Below are positions 45,792 through 54,632 of a DNA stretch of 64,000 nucleotides, piece by piece. The position numbers were made by a program, and so were the translations under genes. The stretch's first letter is position 1; each line of letters begins with the position of its first letter. The DNA is taken from the NCBI RefSeq assembly GCF_032051575.1, contig NZ_DAMBYD010000007.1, positions 173,484 through 237,483 of the forward strand, written 5' to 3'. A model generated the notes under the pieces. It was not told the origin of the DNA and did not search any database. It saw only the letters and a program-made list of their open reading frames with translations. Source of the DNA: Aminipila sp032051575. Lineage in GTDB: Bacteria; Bacillota; Clostridia; Peptostreptococcales; Anaerovoracaceae.

Positions 45792-46400
45792 TTACTCCAT
45801 ATGATTTTCAAGAAATAACGGAATACTTTCCGTAAAGAATGCATTAAACGTATCTATCATTTTATTTAAATCTTCAGGTAAAACGCCTAATGCCTGCTGT
45901 ATGGCAATTCCATCCACAGCAGCTACCAGTATGGAAGCCACACTTTTTTTATATTCATTATTTTGTATTTCAAAAGCTTCTCCAAATAAATCAGCTGTAT
46001 TCTTTATGATTTCCAAGTAATTCTTTTGATATTTATCCTTTATTGGCCTGTCCTTAACAATGACATCACTAAGCAAAAGGATATGCAGTTTTTGCTCATC
46101 TATCTTAGACAATCTTTTAGTTACTTCTGAAACTATTTCAGAAAGTAATTCTTTTCCTTTTCTTGCAATTCTTTCATCCTTTACGGTTTCTACCATCTTA
46201 TGGGTAAATTGAAGTGATTGCTTCATTACATCAAACATGATTTCGTCTTTATTCTTATAATGATGATATAGTGAACCTGTGGTCAGACCTGCTTTCAATG
46301 CAATTTTCCGAACCGTAGTCTCTTCAATTGAACTTTCCTTTAACACTTCAATAGCAGCATCAATTATTCGTTGTTTTCTTTTATTCACTTCACTCATCAT
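45792..46400 (-). CDS. TetR-family transcriptional regulator
   Basis: 202 residues. The N-terminal helix-turn-helix reads RIIDAAIEVLKESSIEETTVRKIA and GLTTGSLYHHYKNKDEI, standard for TetR; the rest is a helical ligand-binding domain. GAGG lies 5 bases before the ATG. It lies downstream of the membrane-protein gene and in the same direction, behind a terminator. Target and ligand unknown; the palindrome upstream of hypB is a candidate operator. Confidence 0.88.
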   Translation of the reverse strand: MMSEVNKRKQRIIDAAIEVLKESSIEETTVRKIALKAGLTTGSLYHHYKNKDEIMFDVMKQSLQFTHKMVETVKDERIARKGKELLSEIVSEVTKRLSKIDEQKLHILLLSDVIVKDRPIKDKYQKNYLEIIKNTADLFGEAFEIQNNEYKKSVASILVAAVDGIAIQQALGVLPEDLNKMIDTFNAFFTESIPLFLENHME

Positions 46401-46479
46401 TTTTTCCTCATTTTTACTAATTTATATTTCTATATTATCATAAAACTATTTAGCCTGCTATAATATTAAATATAAATAA

Positions 46480-46505
46480 GGGTCAGACTTTTGTTTGTCT
46501 AACCC
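46480..46505 (-). terminator. Intrinsic terminator of the hyp/flavoprotein operon
   Basis: GGGTTAGAC pairs with GTCTGACCC on the minus strand, followed by TTATTTATATT. It separates the membrane-protein gene from the tetR gene. Confidence 0.7.
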
Positions 46506-46526
46506 TATAAATACACTCTATAAAAT

Positions 46527-47516
46527 TTATGCCGCCATCTCTTTAACTTCCTTATACTCTTTACGCTCAACATATAATTCGCCTGTATATGGATTTTTCT
46601 TTGTCTTTTTTATCTTATAAATCATATAAATAACTACTGCAACATTACTTGCCAGTGCCAGTGCTCCCCAGAAGGTGTATAACCCTTGGTTATATGTAGA
46701 TTTTACCACAAACATTCCTTCGTCTTGGAAGGATGGGAAGGTCTGCGCAAACATACACCAGATTGCCAAGGTCTGTGCTCTGTGTTGAAGCCATGCACCT
46801 TTGCCAAGGGTAAAGGCACAAAGAGTTGGCGCAAATAATAAAGCAAACCCTGCATACCATGAATGGGTAGGAATACAGTTATAGGTATAAGTGAAATTCC
46901 AAATATCATATGCAATAATCCAGAACCACAGCATATCCGGCCATAGCATATCCCTGCTGCCATCTTTCTCTGTTTTTTTACGAATCACAATTCCAAACCA
47001 TCCGGTTATCGTAATAATATTCAGTAACCCAGCTATTCCATTCATATAGTTCCACGGTCCGCCCATTACCCCTACAACTTCACCTTCTATTGGTCCCGAG
47101 TTGGCAAGCCAATAGTTCATTCCAACCTGAAAGTCCCTTGTCACAGCTTCTAAAATGTTAATAGCCAGTATCAAAGGGGGAAAGCAAAGAGCTATTTTAT
47201 TTTCTGCAAGTCTCCATGTAATTTGTCCTGTTATCTTGTCTGTCTTCTCCATATGTCTGATGCACCAAAACCCGACGCACCCTGCTGTTGCAGAATAAAC
47301 CTTTGCAAGATGGAACCAGTCCGTATACGTTTTCTCTTTTAAAACCGTTGCCCACATTATGCTCAAGATAACAGGTAAAACAATAAAACTGAAAAATCCT
47401 GCCCACTTCCATCGCCGTGCAAACTCATTAAATAAGAACAAACCTGCGAAAACCACAAGCCATATTCCCCATGCAGAGAAAAAAGTCGCATCCTCCGCAT
47501 AATTAAAAGTAAACAT
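46527..47516 (-). CDS. Multi-pass membrane protein, DUF5692-like
   Basis: 329 residues with about eight to nine predicted membrane segments and many Trp, Tyr and Phe residues (for example FARRWKWAGFFSF, DMLWFWIIAYDIWNFTYTYN). It reminds me of DUF5692, but I cannot check. A conserved-looking loop, PTHSWYAGFALLFAP, and a lysine-rich C-terminal tail are seen. Its start has AAGGAGG upstream. It is co-directional with hypA, 15 bases before it. Function is unknown; an electron-transfer or metal-transport membrane partner for the cluster is possible. Confidence 0.6.
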   Translation of the reverse strand: MFTFNYAEDATFFSAWGIWLVVFAGLFLFNEFARRWKWAGFFSFIVLPVILSIMWATVLKEKTYTDWFHLAKVYSATAGCVGFWCIRHMEKTDKITGQITWRLAENKIALCFPPLILAINILEAVTRDFQVGMNYWLANSGPIEGEVVGVMGGPWNYMNGIAGLLNIITITGWFGIVIRKKTEKDGSRDMLWPDMLWFWIIAYDIWNFTYTYNCIPTHSWYAGFALLFAPTLCAFTLGKGAWLQHRAQTLAIWCMFAQTFPSFQDEGMFVVKSTYNQGLYTFWGALALASNVAVVIYMIYKIKKTKKNPYTGELYVERKEYKEVKEMAA

Positions 47517-47531
47517 AAAATCTCCTCCTTT

Positions 47532-47873
47532 TCAGCAAGCAATAATTTCTTTAATTTTAACTTCTCTTCCGCATAGTAATTCCCAATGAGTGCTTCCGCA
47601 CTTTGGGCATTTTTTACCGCTTTCAAGAATATTAAAAACTTTATTACACTGTTTGCAAATTCCATTTCCCGGCAGCATTTCAATTTCCAGTTTTGTATAC
47701 TGCAACAATGTACCATCAATTGCAGCAGGATAACAATCTTGTATATATCGGGGGACTACCGGCGATAACTCTCCAATCTGAAGAATCAACGTATCAATCT
47801 GTGTTACTTCGTTTTTCTTTGCAAAATTTTCAACAGTCTTTACAATCTCAATTAAAATACCAAGTTCATGCAT
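47532..47873 (-). CDS. hypA: Hydrogenase/urease nickel incorporation protein HypA
   Basis: 113 residues, normal length. The nickel site MHELGI at the N-terminus (His2, Glu3) and the structural zinc site with Cys73, Cys76, Cys89 and Cys92 (CKQC...CPKC) are complete. It should pass nickel to a hydrogenase or other nickel enzyme together with HypB, encoded 2.8 kb upstream. Confidence 0.95.
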   Translation of the reverse strand: MHELGILIEIVKTVENFAKKNEVTQIDTLILQIGELSPVVPRYIQDCYPAAIDGTLLQYTKLEIEMLPGNGICKQCNKVFNILESGKKCPKCGSTHWELLCGREVKIKEIIAC

Positions 47874-47906
47874 ATTTAACCACCCATTATCATTTAATGG
47901 CTACAA

Positions 47907-50603
47907 CTATTTATAATTATTATCGTTAAATCCTAAATACCTTTTAGCCTTTTTTAATGCGATTCTTCCTTTTCGCTTTAATATGTGCTTTACAATAATT
48001 GGCTTCATTTCTTGAAATGCTGCACCTTCTCCATCATATTTTCTAATAAGTGTAACTGCTTCAAATTTGCATCTTGTGGTACAAACTCCACAGCCTACAC
48101 ATAAGAATTCATCTACAATAGTGGCACCACAGCTTAAGCAGCGTTCGGTTTCTTTTTTTACCTGTTGCTCAGTAAAGGTTCCACGCAAATCCCTAAATGT
48201 GTCTTTTGACTTTGTTTGCATAACCGGATTTGCTTTTTGTCTGGGTATATAGTCATATCCTCTAAAATCAACATTTTCTTTATCTAATGACTTAAAATTT
48301 CTCTTGCTTCTTCCAATAGTTAAGCTCTGACCAGGATGAACATACCTATGGATTGAAATTGCCCCCTGCTTACCGCTTGCAATTGCATCAATTGCAAATT
48401 TAGGTCCTGTAACTGCATCTCCACCTGCAAATATATCTGGTTCACCGGTCTGAAAAGTAAACAAATCGGCCTTTATTGTGTTGTTCGGGTTTAACTCCAT
48501 ATTTGAACCTTCAATTAAGCCGCCCCACTGGATAGATTGGCCCACCGAAAGAAGTACATGGTCTGCTTCAACAAAAATAGTTTTATTTTCATCATAGGCT
48601 GGGCTGAATCTTTTCTTTTCATCAAATACAGAGACACATTTTTTAAATTCCACGCCAGAAACTCGGCCATTTTCCGTAACAATTCGTTTTGGTCCCCATG
48701 AATTATTTATTGAAATATCTTCGTTCAGAGTTTCTTCTATCTCTTCCTCCAGTGCAGGCATTTGTTCACGGTTTTCAAGGCAAAACATGCAGATTTTTGC
48801 TTTTCCCGTTCTTACTGCAGCCCTTGCCACATCAATAGCAACATTACCTCCTCCGATTACAACTACCTTTCCCTTTAGTTCCACTTTTTTGCCTAGATTT
48901 ATATCCCGTAAAAAGTCAACTCCTGCAACAACGGCGTCTGCCTCTTCTCCTTCTATGCCTAGGTTTCTTCCCTTCTGAGCTCCTATTGCCAGATAAAAAG
49001 CTTCAAATCCACGTTTACGTAATTCATTAAGGCTGATATCTTTACCAACTTCAATACCTGTCTTAAATTCAACATTTAATTGCTTTAAAATATCTATTTC
49101 TGCATTAACTACATCCTTTTCTAATCTGAAGGCTGGAATTCCCAGGGAAAGCATTCCCCCAAGCACCTCTTGTTTTTCAAAAACTGTTACATGATAGCCA
49201 TCCAGTGCTAAGAAATATGCACAAGACAGTCCTGCCGGTCCCCCACCGATAACAGCAATTTTATTTCCGTAATTGTGACGCACTTTAGGTATGTATCGTT
49301 TATCCAGATTTAAATCCTGCTCTGCAATAAATTTCTTTATATCGTCTATAGCAATAGGGTCGTCAAAGTCTCCTCTGGTACATGCTGATTCACATTTTCT
49401 TGGACATATACGTCCGCATACGGCAGGAAACGGATTTTCATGCTTTATTAATTCTAAGGCCTCTGTATACCTGCCCTGAGAGGCAAGCTTTATGTACCCA
49501 GGGATTGCAATATGAGCAGGGCATTCTGTCTTGCAAGGAGCTGTCCCTGTATCTACAACTTCCTGGCGATTATATCGATAATCCGGATTCCAATGTTCGG
49601 AACCCCACTCCGTATCATATGGTAACTCTGTTCTTTTTGGTTGTTCAATAGGTGTCTTACTGCAAATTTTTTGACCTAATTTTAAAGCATTAACTTGACA
49701 CCCTTCCACACATTCTCCGCAGCCCACACACTTTGTTTTGTCAACATGAGAAACATAATTTGAACGTACCATGTCTGGATTTAAAAACATTTCTGCTGTT
49801 CTTAATGATAAACAGGAGCATCCGCAGCAATTACAAATTGCATGTGTTTTACCTAAACCATCCGTATTGGGAATTTGATGAACCAGCCCATTCTCTTCTG
49901 CTTTTCTGATAACCTCAAACGCCTCTTCTCTTGATATTTTTCTGCCTCTTCCTGTACGAATATAATATTCAGCAGCATGCCCCATCTGAATGCACATGTC
50001 TTCTTTTAGATGCCCGCACCCTTCGCCCATAATCTCTCTTACAGTACGGCAGGAACAATCAGAGACGGAAAAAATATCATTTTCATTAAGATACTTTGAA
50101 ACCTCTTCATAGGATGCTCTCCTGGATTCTCCATCGATGGATTTTTCTATAGGAATCACTCGCATCAGCCCTATTCCCACAGGGAAATTTCCAGCAGTAG
50201 CCGGTCCTCTTACTCTTCCGTATTCTTCAAATGCCTCAGCAATTTGAGGATACTTTCTCACATTTTCCTTGTTGTTTGCCATCATTTCCATAATTCCCGG
50301 AACCCAAGTGTCATGCCAATATTTGTCAACCCCATCCATTACATTAACAAAACAAACCCCATCAACTGCCAATTTCCACAAAACTTGTTGTGCTTCGTCC
50401 GTTAATTTACCACACTTTGCTCCGATTTCTTCTGCACTCATTGGTTTTCGGAACTCCAAGTGAAGTGCAATTTCAGCCATTTCATCTGTAACTACAGGTT
50501 CCAGAATTTTATACTCGGGATCGTTTACTGTAATGCCATTTTTTGAACCCATTTTTTTTCTGCTAATTTTGTTGGCAAGTTCTAACACTTTTTCTTTTGC
50601 CAT
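47907..50603 (-). CDS. Large multi-Fe-S flavoprotein oxidoreductase (GltD-type core)
   Basis: 898 residues with several parts: an N-terminal wH-like region (~40-90), a Cys-rich part (183-204, then CNCCGCSC at 257-264), a ferredoxin motif CVGCGECVEGC (292-302), a GltD-like Fe-S region (357-411), FAD site GGGPAGLS (453-460), NAD(P) site GGGNVAID (584-591), the FAD motif GGDAVTGP and a second ferredoxin motif CVGCGVCTTRC (835-845). Such proteins move electrons between NAD(P)H, flavin and ferredoxin. AGGAGG lies 7 bases before the ATG. Lies between hypB and hypA, which suggests a link to a nickel enzyme; partner unknown. Confidence 0.85.
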   Translation of the reverse strand: MAKEKVLELANKISRKKMGSKNGITVNDPEYKILEPVVTDEMAEIALHLEFRKPMSAEEIGAKCGKLTDEAQQVLWKLAVDGVCFVNVMDGVDKYWHDTWVPGIMEMMANNKENVRKYPQIAEAFEEYGRVRGPATAGNFPVGIGLMRVIPIEKSIDGESRRASYEEVSKYLNENDIFSVSDCSCRTVREIMGEGCGHLKEDMCIQMGHAAEYYIRTGRGRKISREEAFEVIRKAEENGLVHQIPNTDGLGKTHAICNCCGCSCLSLRTAEMFLNPDMVRSNYVSHVDKTKCVGCGECVEGCQVNALKLGQKICSKTPIEQPKRTELPYDTEWGSEHWNPDYRYNRQEVVDTGTAPCKTECPAHIAIPGYIKLASQGRYTEALELIKHENPFPAVCGRICPRKCESACTRGDFDDPIAIDDIKKFIAEQDLNLDKRYIPKVRHNYGNKIAVIGGGPAGLSCAYFLALDGYHVTVFEKQEVLGGMLSLGIPAFRLEKDVVNAEIDILKQLNVEFKTGIEVGKDISLNELRKRGFEAFYLAIGAQKGRNLGIEGEEADAVVAGVDFLRDINLGKKVELKGKVVVIGGGNVAIDVARAAVRTGKAKICMFCLENREQMPALEEEIEETLNEDISINNSWGPKRIVTENGRVSGVEFKKCVSVFDEKKRFSPAYDENKTIFVEADHVLLSVGQSIQWGGLIEGSNMELNPNNTIKADLFTFQTGEPDIFAGGDAVTGPKFAIDAIASGKQGAISIHRYVHPGQSLTIGRSKRNFKSLDKENVDFRGYDYIPRQKANPVMQTKSKDTFRDLRGTFTEQQVKKETERCLSCGATIVDEFLCVGCGVCTTRCKFEAVTLIRKYDGEGAAFQEMKPIIVKHILKRKGRIALKKAKRYLGFNDNNYK

Positions 50604-50632
50604 TTGGTTGCCTCCTAATTTTAATTACAGTA

Positions 50633-51304
50633 TTACTTTTCGTTCCATTTTTTCACTTCACCTTGAATCCATTGCAGCCATTCTTCCATACCTTCGCCAG
50701 TTTTGGCGGATATTGGAAGAACCTTAATAGCTGGATTTAATTTTTCAGCACGCTTTTTTACCTTATCTATATTAAAATCAAAATAGTCCATTGCATCTAT
50801 TTTGTTAACGAGCAAAACATCAACAACTGAAAACATTAGAGGATATTTCAAAGGTTTGTCATCTCCTTCTGGAATACTTAAAATCATGGCATTTTTGCAG
50901 GCACCTGTATCAAATTCTGCGGGACAAACTAAATTACCTACATTTTCTAATATGGCCAAATCAATATCTTTTGTATTTAATTCTGATATTCCTTGTTCTG
51001 TCATACTCGCATCAAGGTGACACATCCCCCCTGTATGTAATTGAATTACCTTAACTCCTGTTTCAGCAACTGCACATGCGTCTACATCAGAGTCAATATC
51101 TGCTTCCAAAACTCCAATTGTCATTTCATCTTTTAAAGCCTCTATTGTTCGTAATACAGTAGTCGTCTTCCCTGAACCTGGTGATGACATTAAATTCAAT
51201 AAAAATGTTTTTTCTTTCTTTAACTGTTCTCTAAGCAACTCTGCTTGCTTGTCATTGTTTTCAAAAACACTTTGTTTGATTTCAAGAACTTTAAATGTGC
51301 TCAT
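50633..51304 (-). CDS. hypB: Hydrogenase nickel incorporation GTPase HypB
   Basis: 223 residues, SIMIBI-class GTPase. Walker A SSPGSGKT (40-47), the metal-binding Cys95-His96 in HTGGMCHLDAS, and NKIDAMDYFDF are visible. There is no His-rich N-terminal tail. GGAGGG precedes the ATG at 51304. First gene of its operon; with HypA it loads nickel using GTP hydrolysis. Confidence 0.95.
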   Translation of the reverse strand: MSTFKVLEIKQSVFENNDKQAELLREQLKKEKTFLLNLMSSPGSGKTTTVLRTIEALKDEMTIGVLEADIDSDVDACAVAETGVKVIQLHTGGMCHLDASMTEQGISELNTKDIDLAILENVGNLVCPAEFDTGACKNAMILSIPEGDDKPLKYPLMFSVVDVLLVNKIDAMDYFDFNIDKVKKRAEKLNPAIKVLPISAKTGEGMEEWLQWIQGEVKKWNEK

Positions 51305-51407
51305 AGCAGGTTTCCCTCCTTTTATCTGCATACTATAACAATCAAAATCGAATATTATTTAATTCTGTTATTCCATATTAAGGTATAACAATTACGGCTA
51401 TATTTAA

Positions 51408-51456
51408 TTATTATTAAAACATAACACATGTTATGTTTTTTATTTATCATAACATG
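51408..51456. promoter_or_regulatory. Palindrome upstream of hypB
   Basis: AAAACATAAC pairs with GTTATGTTTT around ACAT, and a further copy of CATAACATGT follows at about 51449-51458. In the promoter region of the hypB operon, a candidate operator for the nearby TetR regulator or another repressor. I see no strong -35/-10 pair there. Confidence 0.4.
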
Positions 51457-51555
51457 TACTTAATTTTTTGTCTACAATCATTCAAATAATTCTAAAAATT
51501 TAAAAAATAACTTCCTGACTTTAACCGTCTCACCATCTTATTTTTCTAAACAAAC

Positions 51556-51596
51556 GAAAAAACGAGCGAAAATCCTTCAGATTTTCACTCGCCTTA
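51556..51596 (-). terminator. Intrinsic terminator of the ABC-F gene
   Basis: Minus strand: GCGAGTGAAAATC pairs with GATTTTCGCTCG (one mismatch), followed by TTTTTTCG. It lies directly after the ABC-F stop codon. Confidence 0.8.
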
Positions 51597-51609
51597 TATT
51601 ATTCATATA

Positions 51610-53202
51610 CTATTTTCCAAACTGCTCTATAAATTCATCATAAGTACATACTTTGTCAGTTATACTTCCATCTTCCTGAATTTCAATTATTCTATTTGCA
51701 ATGGTCTGAATAAACTCATGGTCATGCGATGCAAATAGCAAATTACCCTTAAAATCAATTAAACCATTATTAAGTGCTGTAATAGATTCAAGGTCTAAAT
51801 GATTTGTTGGCTGGTCAAGAACTAAGATATTTGATCCAAATAACATCATTCTTGAAAGCATACAACGAACCTTCTCTCCTCCAGATAAAACCTTTACTGG
51901 TTTGTACACATCATCTCCAGAGAAAAGCATTCTTCCTAAGAACCCTCTAAGGAATGTTTCTGTAGTTTCTGTTGTAAACTGTCCTAACCACTTGATAATT
52001 CCTAGATCACATTCATCAAAGAACTCACCATTTTCTCTTGGAAAATATGACTGAGAAGTACTTACCCCCCACTTAAATGTACCTTCATCCGGTTCTATTT
52101 CTTCCATCAATATCTTAAACAAGGTAGTATTGGCTATTTCATTTTCACCTACAAAAGCAACCTTATCCCCTTTGTTTAATCTAAAAGAAACATTATCAAG
52201 AACTTTTATACCATCAATTGTCTTTGAGATACCTTCTACTGTTAAAAGTTCCTTACCTGCTTCTCTATCCATTTGGAATCCAACATAAGGATATCTTCTT
52301 GATGAGGATGGCATTTCGTCAACGGTTAATTTCTCAATCAGCTTTCTTCTTGATGTAGCCTGCTTTGACTTAGATTTATTAGCAGAGAATCTTTGAATAA
52401 ATCCTTGTAATTCTTTAATCTTATCTTCATTTTTCTTGTTCTGATCCTTAAGCATTCGCTGTACTAACTGTGATGATTCATACCAGAATTCATAGTTACC
52501 TACATACATCTTGATTTTACCATAATCTACATCAACGATGTTAGTACATACAGTATTTAAGAAATGTCTGTCATGGGATACAACAAGCATGGTTCCTGTA
52601 TAATCCAAAAGGAAATCTTCAAGCCAGTTAATAGCTACGATATCAAGTCCGTTTGTAGGCTCGTCCAATAGGATAATTTCAGGTTTTCCAAATAAGGCCT
52701 GTGCTAACAATACCTTAACCTTTTCTTTTTCAGTAAGCGTGCTCATTTCATTATAGAGAATATCTACTGAAAGTCCTAAGCCCTGAATTAATTTTCCTGC
52801 ATCTGACTCAGCTTCCCATCCATCAAGTTCTGCAAATTCCCCTTCCAGTTCTGAAGCCTTAATTCCATCTTCATCTGTAAAATCCTCTTTTGCATAAAGG
52901 GCATCCTTTTCCTTCATAATCTGGTAAAGTCTAGGATTTCCCTGAATAATAGCATCCATTACATTAAATTCATCAAAGGCAAAGTGATCCTGTTTAAGTA
53001 CTGACATTCTCATATCCTTACCAATAGTAACGCTTCCAGTTGTAGGGTCTAAATCACCCGATAAGATTCTTAAAAAAGTTGACTTACCCGCTCCGTTTGC
53101 ACCGATAATACCATAACAGTTTCCCGGGTTAAACTTTAAATCTACATCTTTAAAAAGTGTAGTTCCGCTAAAATTCATACTTACATTTGTAACATTTATC
53201 AT
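51610..53202 (-). CDS. ABC-F family ATP-binding protein (YkpA/YbiT type)
   Basis: 530 residues, two ABC domains joined by the ABC-F linker (~240-300), no membrane segments, so a ribosome-associated factor rather than a transporter. The first domain has GANGAGKS and Walker B IILLDEPTNGLD; its signature is LTEKEKVKVLLAQ. In the second the Walker A is GENEIANTT, lacking the usual Lys, while the signature LSGGEKVR and VLDQPTNHLD are kept. This asymmetry fits the YkpA/YbiT subfamily as I remember it. Probably a housekeeping member, not a resistance factor. Confidence 0.9.
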   Translation of the reverse strand: MINVTNVSMNFSGTTLFKDVDLKFNPGNCYGIIGANGAGKSTFLRILSGDLDPTTGSVTIGKDMRMSVLKQDHFAFDEFNVMDAIIQGNPRLYQIMKEKDALYAKEDFTDEDGIKASELEGEFAELDGWEAESDAGKLIQGLGLSVDILYNEMSTLTEKEKVKVLLAQALFGKPEIILLDEPTNGLDIVAINWLEDFLLDYTGTMLVVSHDRHFLNTVCTNIVDVDYGKIKMYVGNYEFWYESSQLVQRMLKDQNKKNEDKIKELQGFIQRFSANKSKSKQATSRRKLIEKLTVDEMPSSSRRYPYVGFQMDREAGKELLTVEGISKTIDGIKVLDNVSFRLNKGDKVAFVGENEIANTTLFKILMEEIEPDEGTFKWGVSTSQSYFPRENGEFFDECDLGIIKWLGQFTTETTETFLRGFLGRMLFSGDDVYKPVKVLSGGEKVRCMLSRMMLFGSNILVLDQPTNHLDLESITALNNGLIDFKGNLLFASHDHEFIQTIANRIIEIQEDGSITDKVCTYDEFIEQFGK

Positions 53203-53302
53203 ATTTTAATTGTACCTCCATTTTGACTGATTAAAGATTGTATCTATCTGATTCTTTAATTCATTTACGTGTCACATCTATCTTTAAAATATTTATACAC
53301 AA

Positions 53303-53335
53303 TAATTAAGAGCCACCCAATGTAGCTCTTAATTA
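53303..53335 (-). terminator. Possible terminator after the coat-protein gene
   Basis: TAATTAAGAGC pairs perfectly with GCTCTTAATTA around an 11-base loop. Downstream T content is weak, so it may be a terminator or an unrelated hairpin. Downstream of the CotF-like gene and upstream of the ABC-F gene. Confidence 0.45.
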
Positions 53336-53449
53336 TATTAAGTCGTATAACCATACCTTTATATTATACCATCTGAGCCTTTAAATTTCAATACAATTAT
53401 GATATTTTTGTTGATTTTGTAGGTTGTTGTGAATTTTAGTGAAGTTCAA

Positions 53450-53923
53450 TTAACTATACATACCATTTTGGGACATATAATCATAAAGCTTTTTCCCATG
53501 TTCTTGTTCTTCCTTCTGTATATGGTTTAAAGTATTTCTTGCATTTTCATCTTTAAACTCAAATATACAGGTATTATAAGTTGACGATACATGTTTTTCA
53601 GTTCCTAATGCATCAGTGCAAAGATATTCGTCATTCTTTTTCTGATCTTGTCCAAAGGATTGCTGTTGAGTTAAATTCTGCTGTGAACTTGTTTGTAAGT
53701 TAGGTTTCTGATTACTGCCCATATTCATGCTGGGAACTGTTCCATTTAACATCTGAGTAATTGTATCATAGTGATTCTGCTCTGTCTGCCCAATGCTGGA
53801 AAATATGTTTTTCAGCTGTTCGTCACAAGCCTGAGATGCATACTTATTATATTTGTCAATGCAAAGTTTTTCCTCCGACTTTAAATCATTTAAAAGCATG
53901 GTTTCTTTTTCAGTTAATATCAT
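53450..53923 (-). CDS. CotF-family spore coat protein
   Basis: 157 residues. Two helical parts (DLKSEEKLCIDKYNKYASQACDEQLKNIF and IQKEEQEHGKKLYDYMSQ at the end, each split here by other residues) flank a central Gln/Asn-rich linker; this is the pattern of CotF-like, ferritin-like coat proteins in clostridia. It is short and hydrophilic with a low-complexity middle. Confidence 0.75.
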   Translation of the reverse strand: MILTEKETMLLNDLKSEEKLCIDKYNKYASQACDEQLKNIFSSIGQTEQNHYDTITQMLNGTVPSMNMGSNQKPNLQTSSQQNLTQQQSFGQDQKKNDEYLCTDALGTEKHVSSTYNTCIFEFKDENARNTLNHIQKEEQEHGKKLYDYMSQNGMYS

Positions 53924-54031
53924 ATTTAAGCTCCTCTCTCAATAACTTTTATTCATAACACTTTTAGGTATTTTCCCTAATCTTGCTAAAATTATTCTTT
54001 TTTTCAATGATATTTTTATAGAAAGTAAAAC

Positions 54032-54067
54032 AAAACACCCTTAGGTTTTAAAACCTAAGGGTGTTTT
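54032..54067. terminator. Perfect palindrome terminator after spoVS
   Basis: AAAACACCCTTAGGTTTT and its exact complement meet without a loop (54032-54067). It stops transcription after spoVS and can act in both directions. Confidence 0.88.
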
Positions 54068-54080
54068 ATTATGTAACCTT

Positions 54081-54341
54081 CTACCGAGGTTCAATAATTA
54101 ACTTAATAGCAGTTCGCTCCTCACCATCGATTAGTATATCTGTGAATGCTGGCACACAAATCAAGTCTACGCCTCCTGGTGCTACAAACCCTCTGGCGAT
54201 TGCAACAGCCTTTACTGCCTGATTTAAAGCTCCAGCCCCTATGGCCTGTATCTCCGCATCTCCTTTTTCCCTTAACACACCTGCAAGTGCTCCTGCTACT
54301 GAATTGGGATTTGACTTTGCTGACACTTTTAAAACTTCCAT
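54081..54341 (-). CDS. spoVS: Stage V sporulation protein S
   Basis: 86 residues, the classic SpoVS sequence: LKVSAKSNPNSVAGALAG, GAGALNQAVKAVAIARGFV and DLICVPAFTDI. A small Alba-like nucleic-acid-binding protein that affects septation and spore development in Bacillus. Has its own perfect terminator. Confidence 0.97.
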   Translation of the reverse strand: MEVLKVSAKSNPNSVAGALAGVLREKGDAEIQAIGAGALNQAVKAVAIARGFVAPGGVDLICVPAFTDILIDGEERTAIKLIIEPR

Positions 54342-54489
54342 TACTTGTATCCTCCTAAATAATAAATGTATACCCCTTTTGTTTGGGCTAAGCTATTGTT
54401 TATGTTTTTATTATATAGGCAATAAAAACCAATTTATATATAAAACGAACGTCAAAATATATTTTTTTATAGTTTTTTGCGACGAACTC

Positions 54490-54518
54490 TTGCATATTAC
54501 GACAAATTTAGGTATAAT
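54490..54518 (+). promoter_or_regulatory. Promoter of a candidate small RNA
   Basis: TTGCAT (54490-54495), a 17-base spacer, and a perfect TATAAT (54513-54518). No reading frame follows, only the hairpins and the terminator ending at 54612. Confidence 0.7.
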
Positions 54519-54523
54519 AACAC

Positions 54524-54617
54524 CGTGGTTATCCCCCTGATAACCTCATTAATCTCTAATCCCAATACCCCTTTTGAACAAAATAGACTGCACCCCTGCG
54601 GTCTATTTTGTTTTTTG
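54524..54617 (+). ncRNA. Candidate C-rich small regulatory RNA
   Basis: About 90 bases from a strong promoter to an intrinsic terminator. First hairpin: GGTTATC (54527-54533) / GATAACC (54539-54545) with loop CCCCT. Then a single-stranded part containing AATCCCAATACCCC. Terminator: a 16-base-pair stem, AACAAAATAGACTGCA / TGCGGTCTATTTTGTT (54577-54592 and 54597-54612, one T-G wobble), with a CCCC loop and TTTTTTG. Three C-rich segments placed in loops or single strand resemble the Shine-Dalgarno-pairing motifs of Firmicute sRNAs such as RsaE/RoxS. No coding sequence seen. Confidence 0.65.
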
Positions 54618-54632
54618 TAAAAGAAAATCCAT

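Noticed and set aside
46703..47412. Extra minus-strand frames of 70-90 codons within the membrane-protein gene
   Set aside because: They are shifted-frame shadows of a gene with a good start and continuous hydrophobic coding sequence.
52100..52200. Damaged second Walker A of the ABC-F protein as a sign of a pseudogene
   Set aside because: The frame is intact and the altered motif fits the YkpA/YbiT subfamily.
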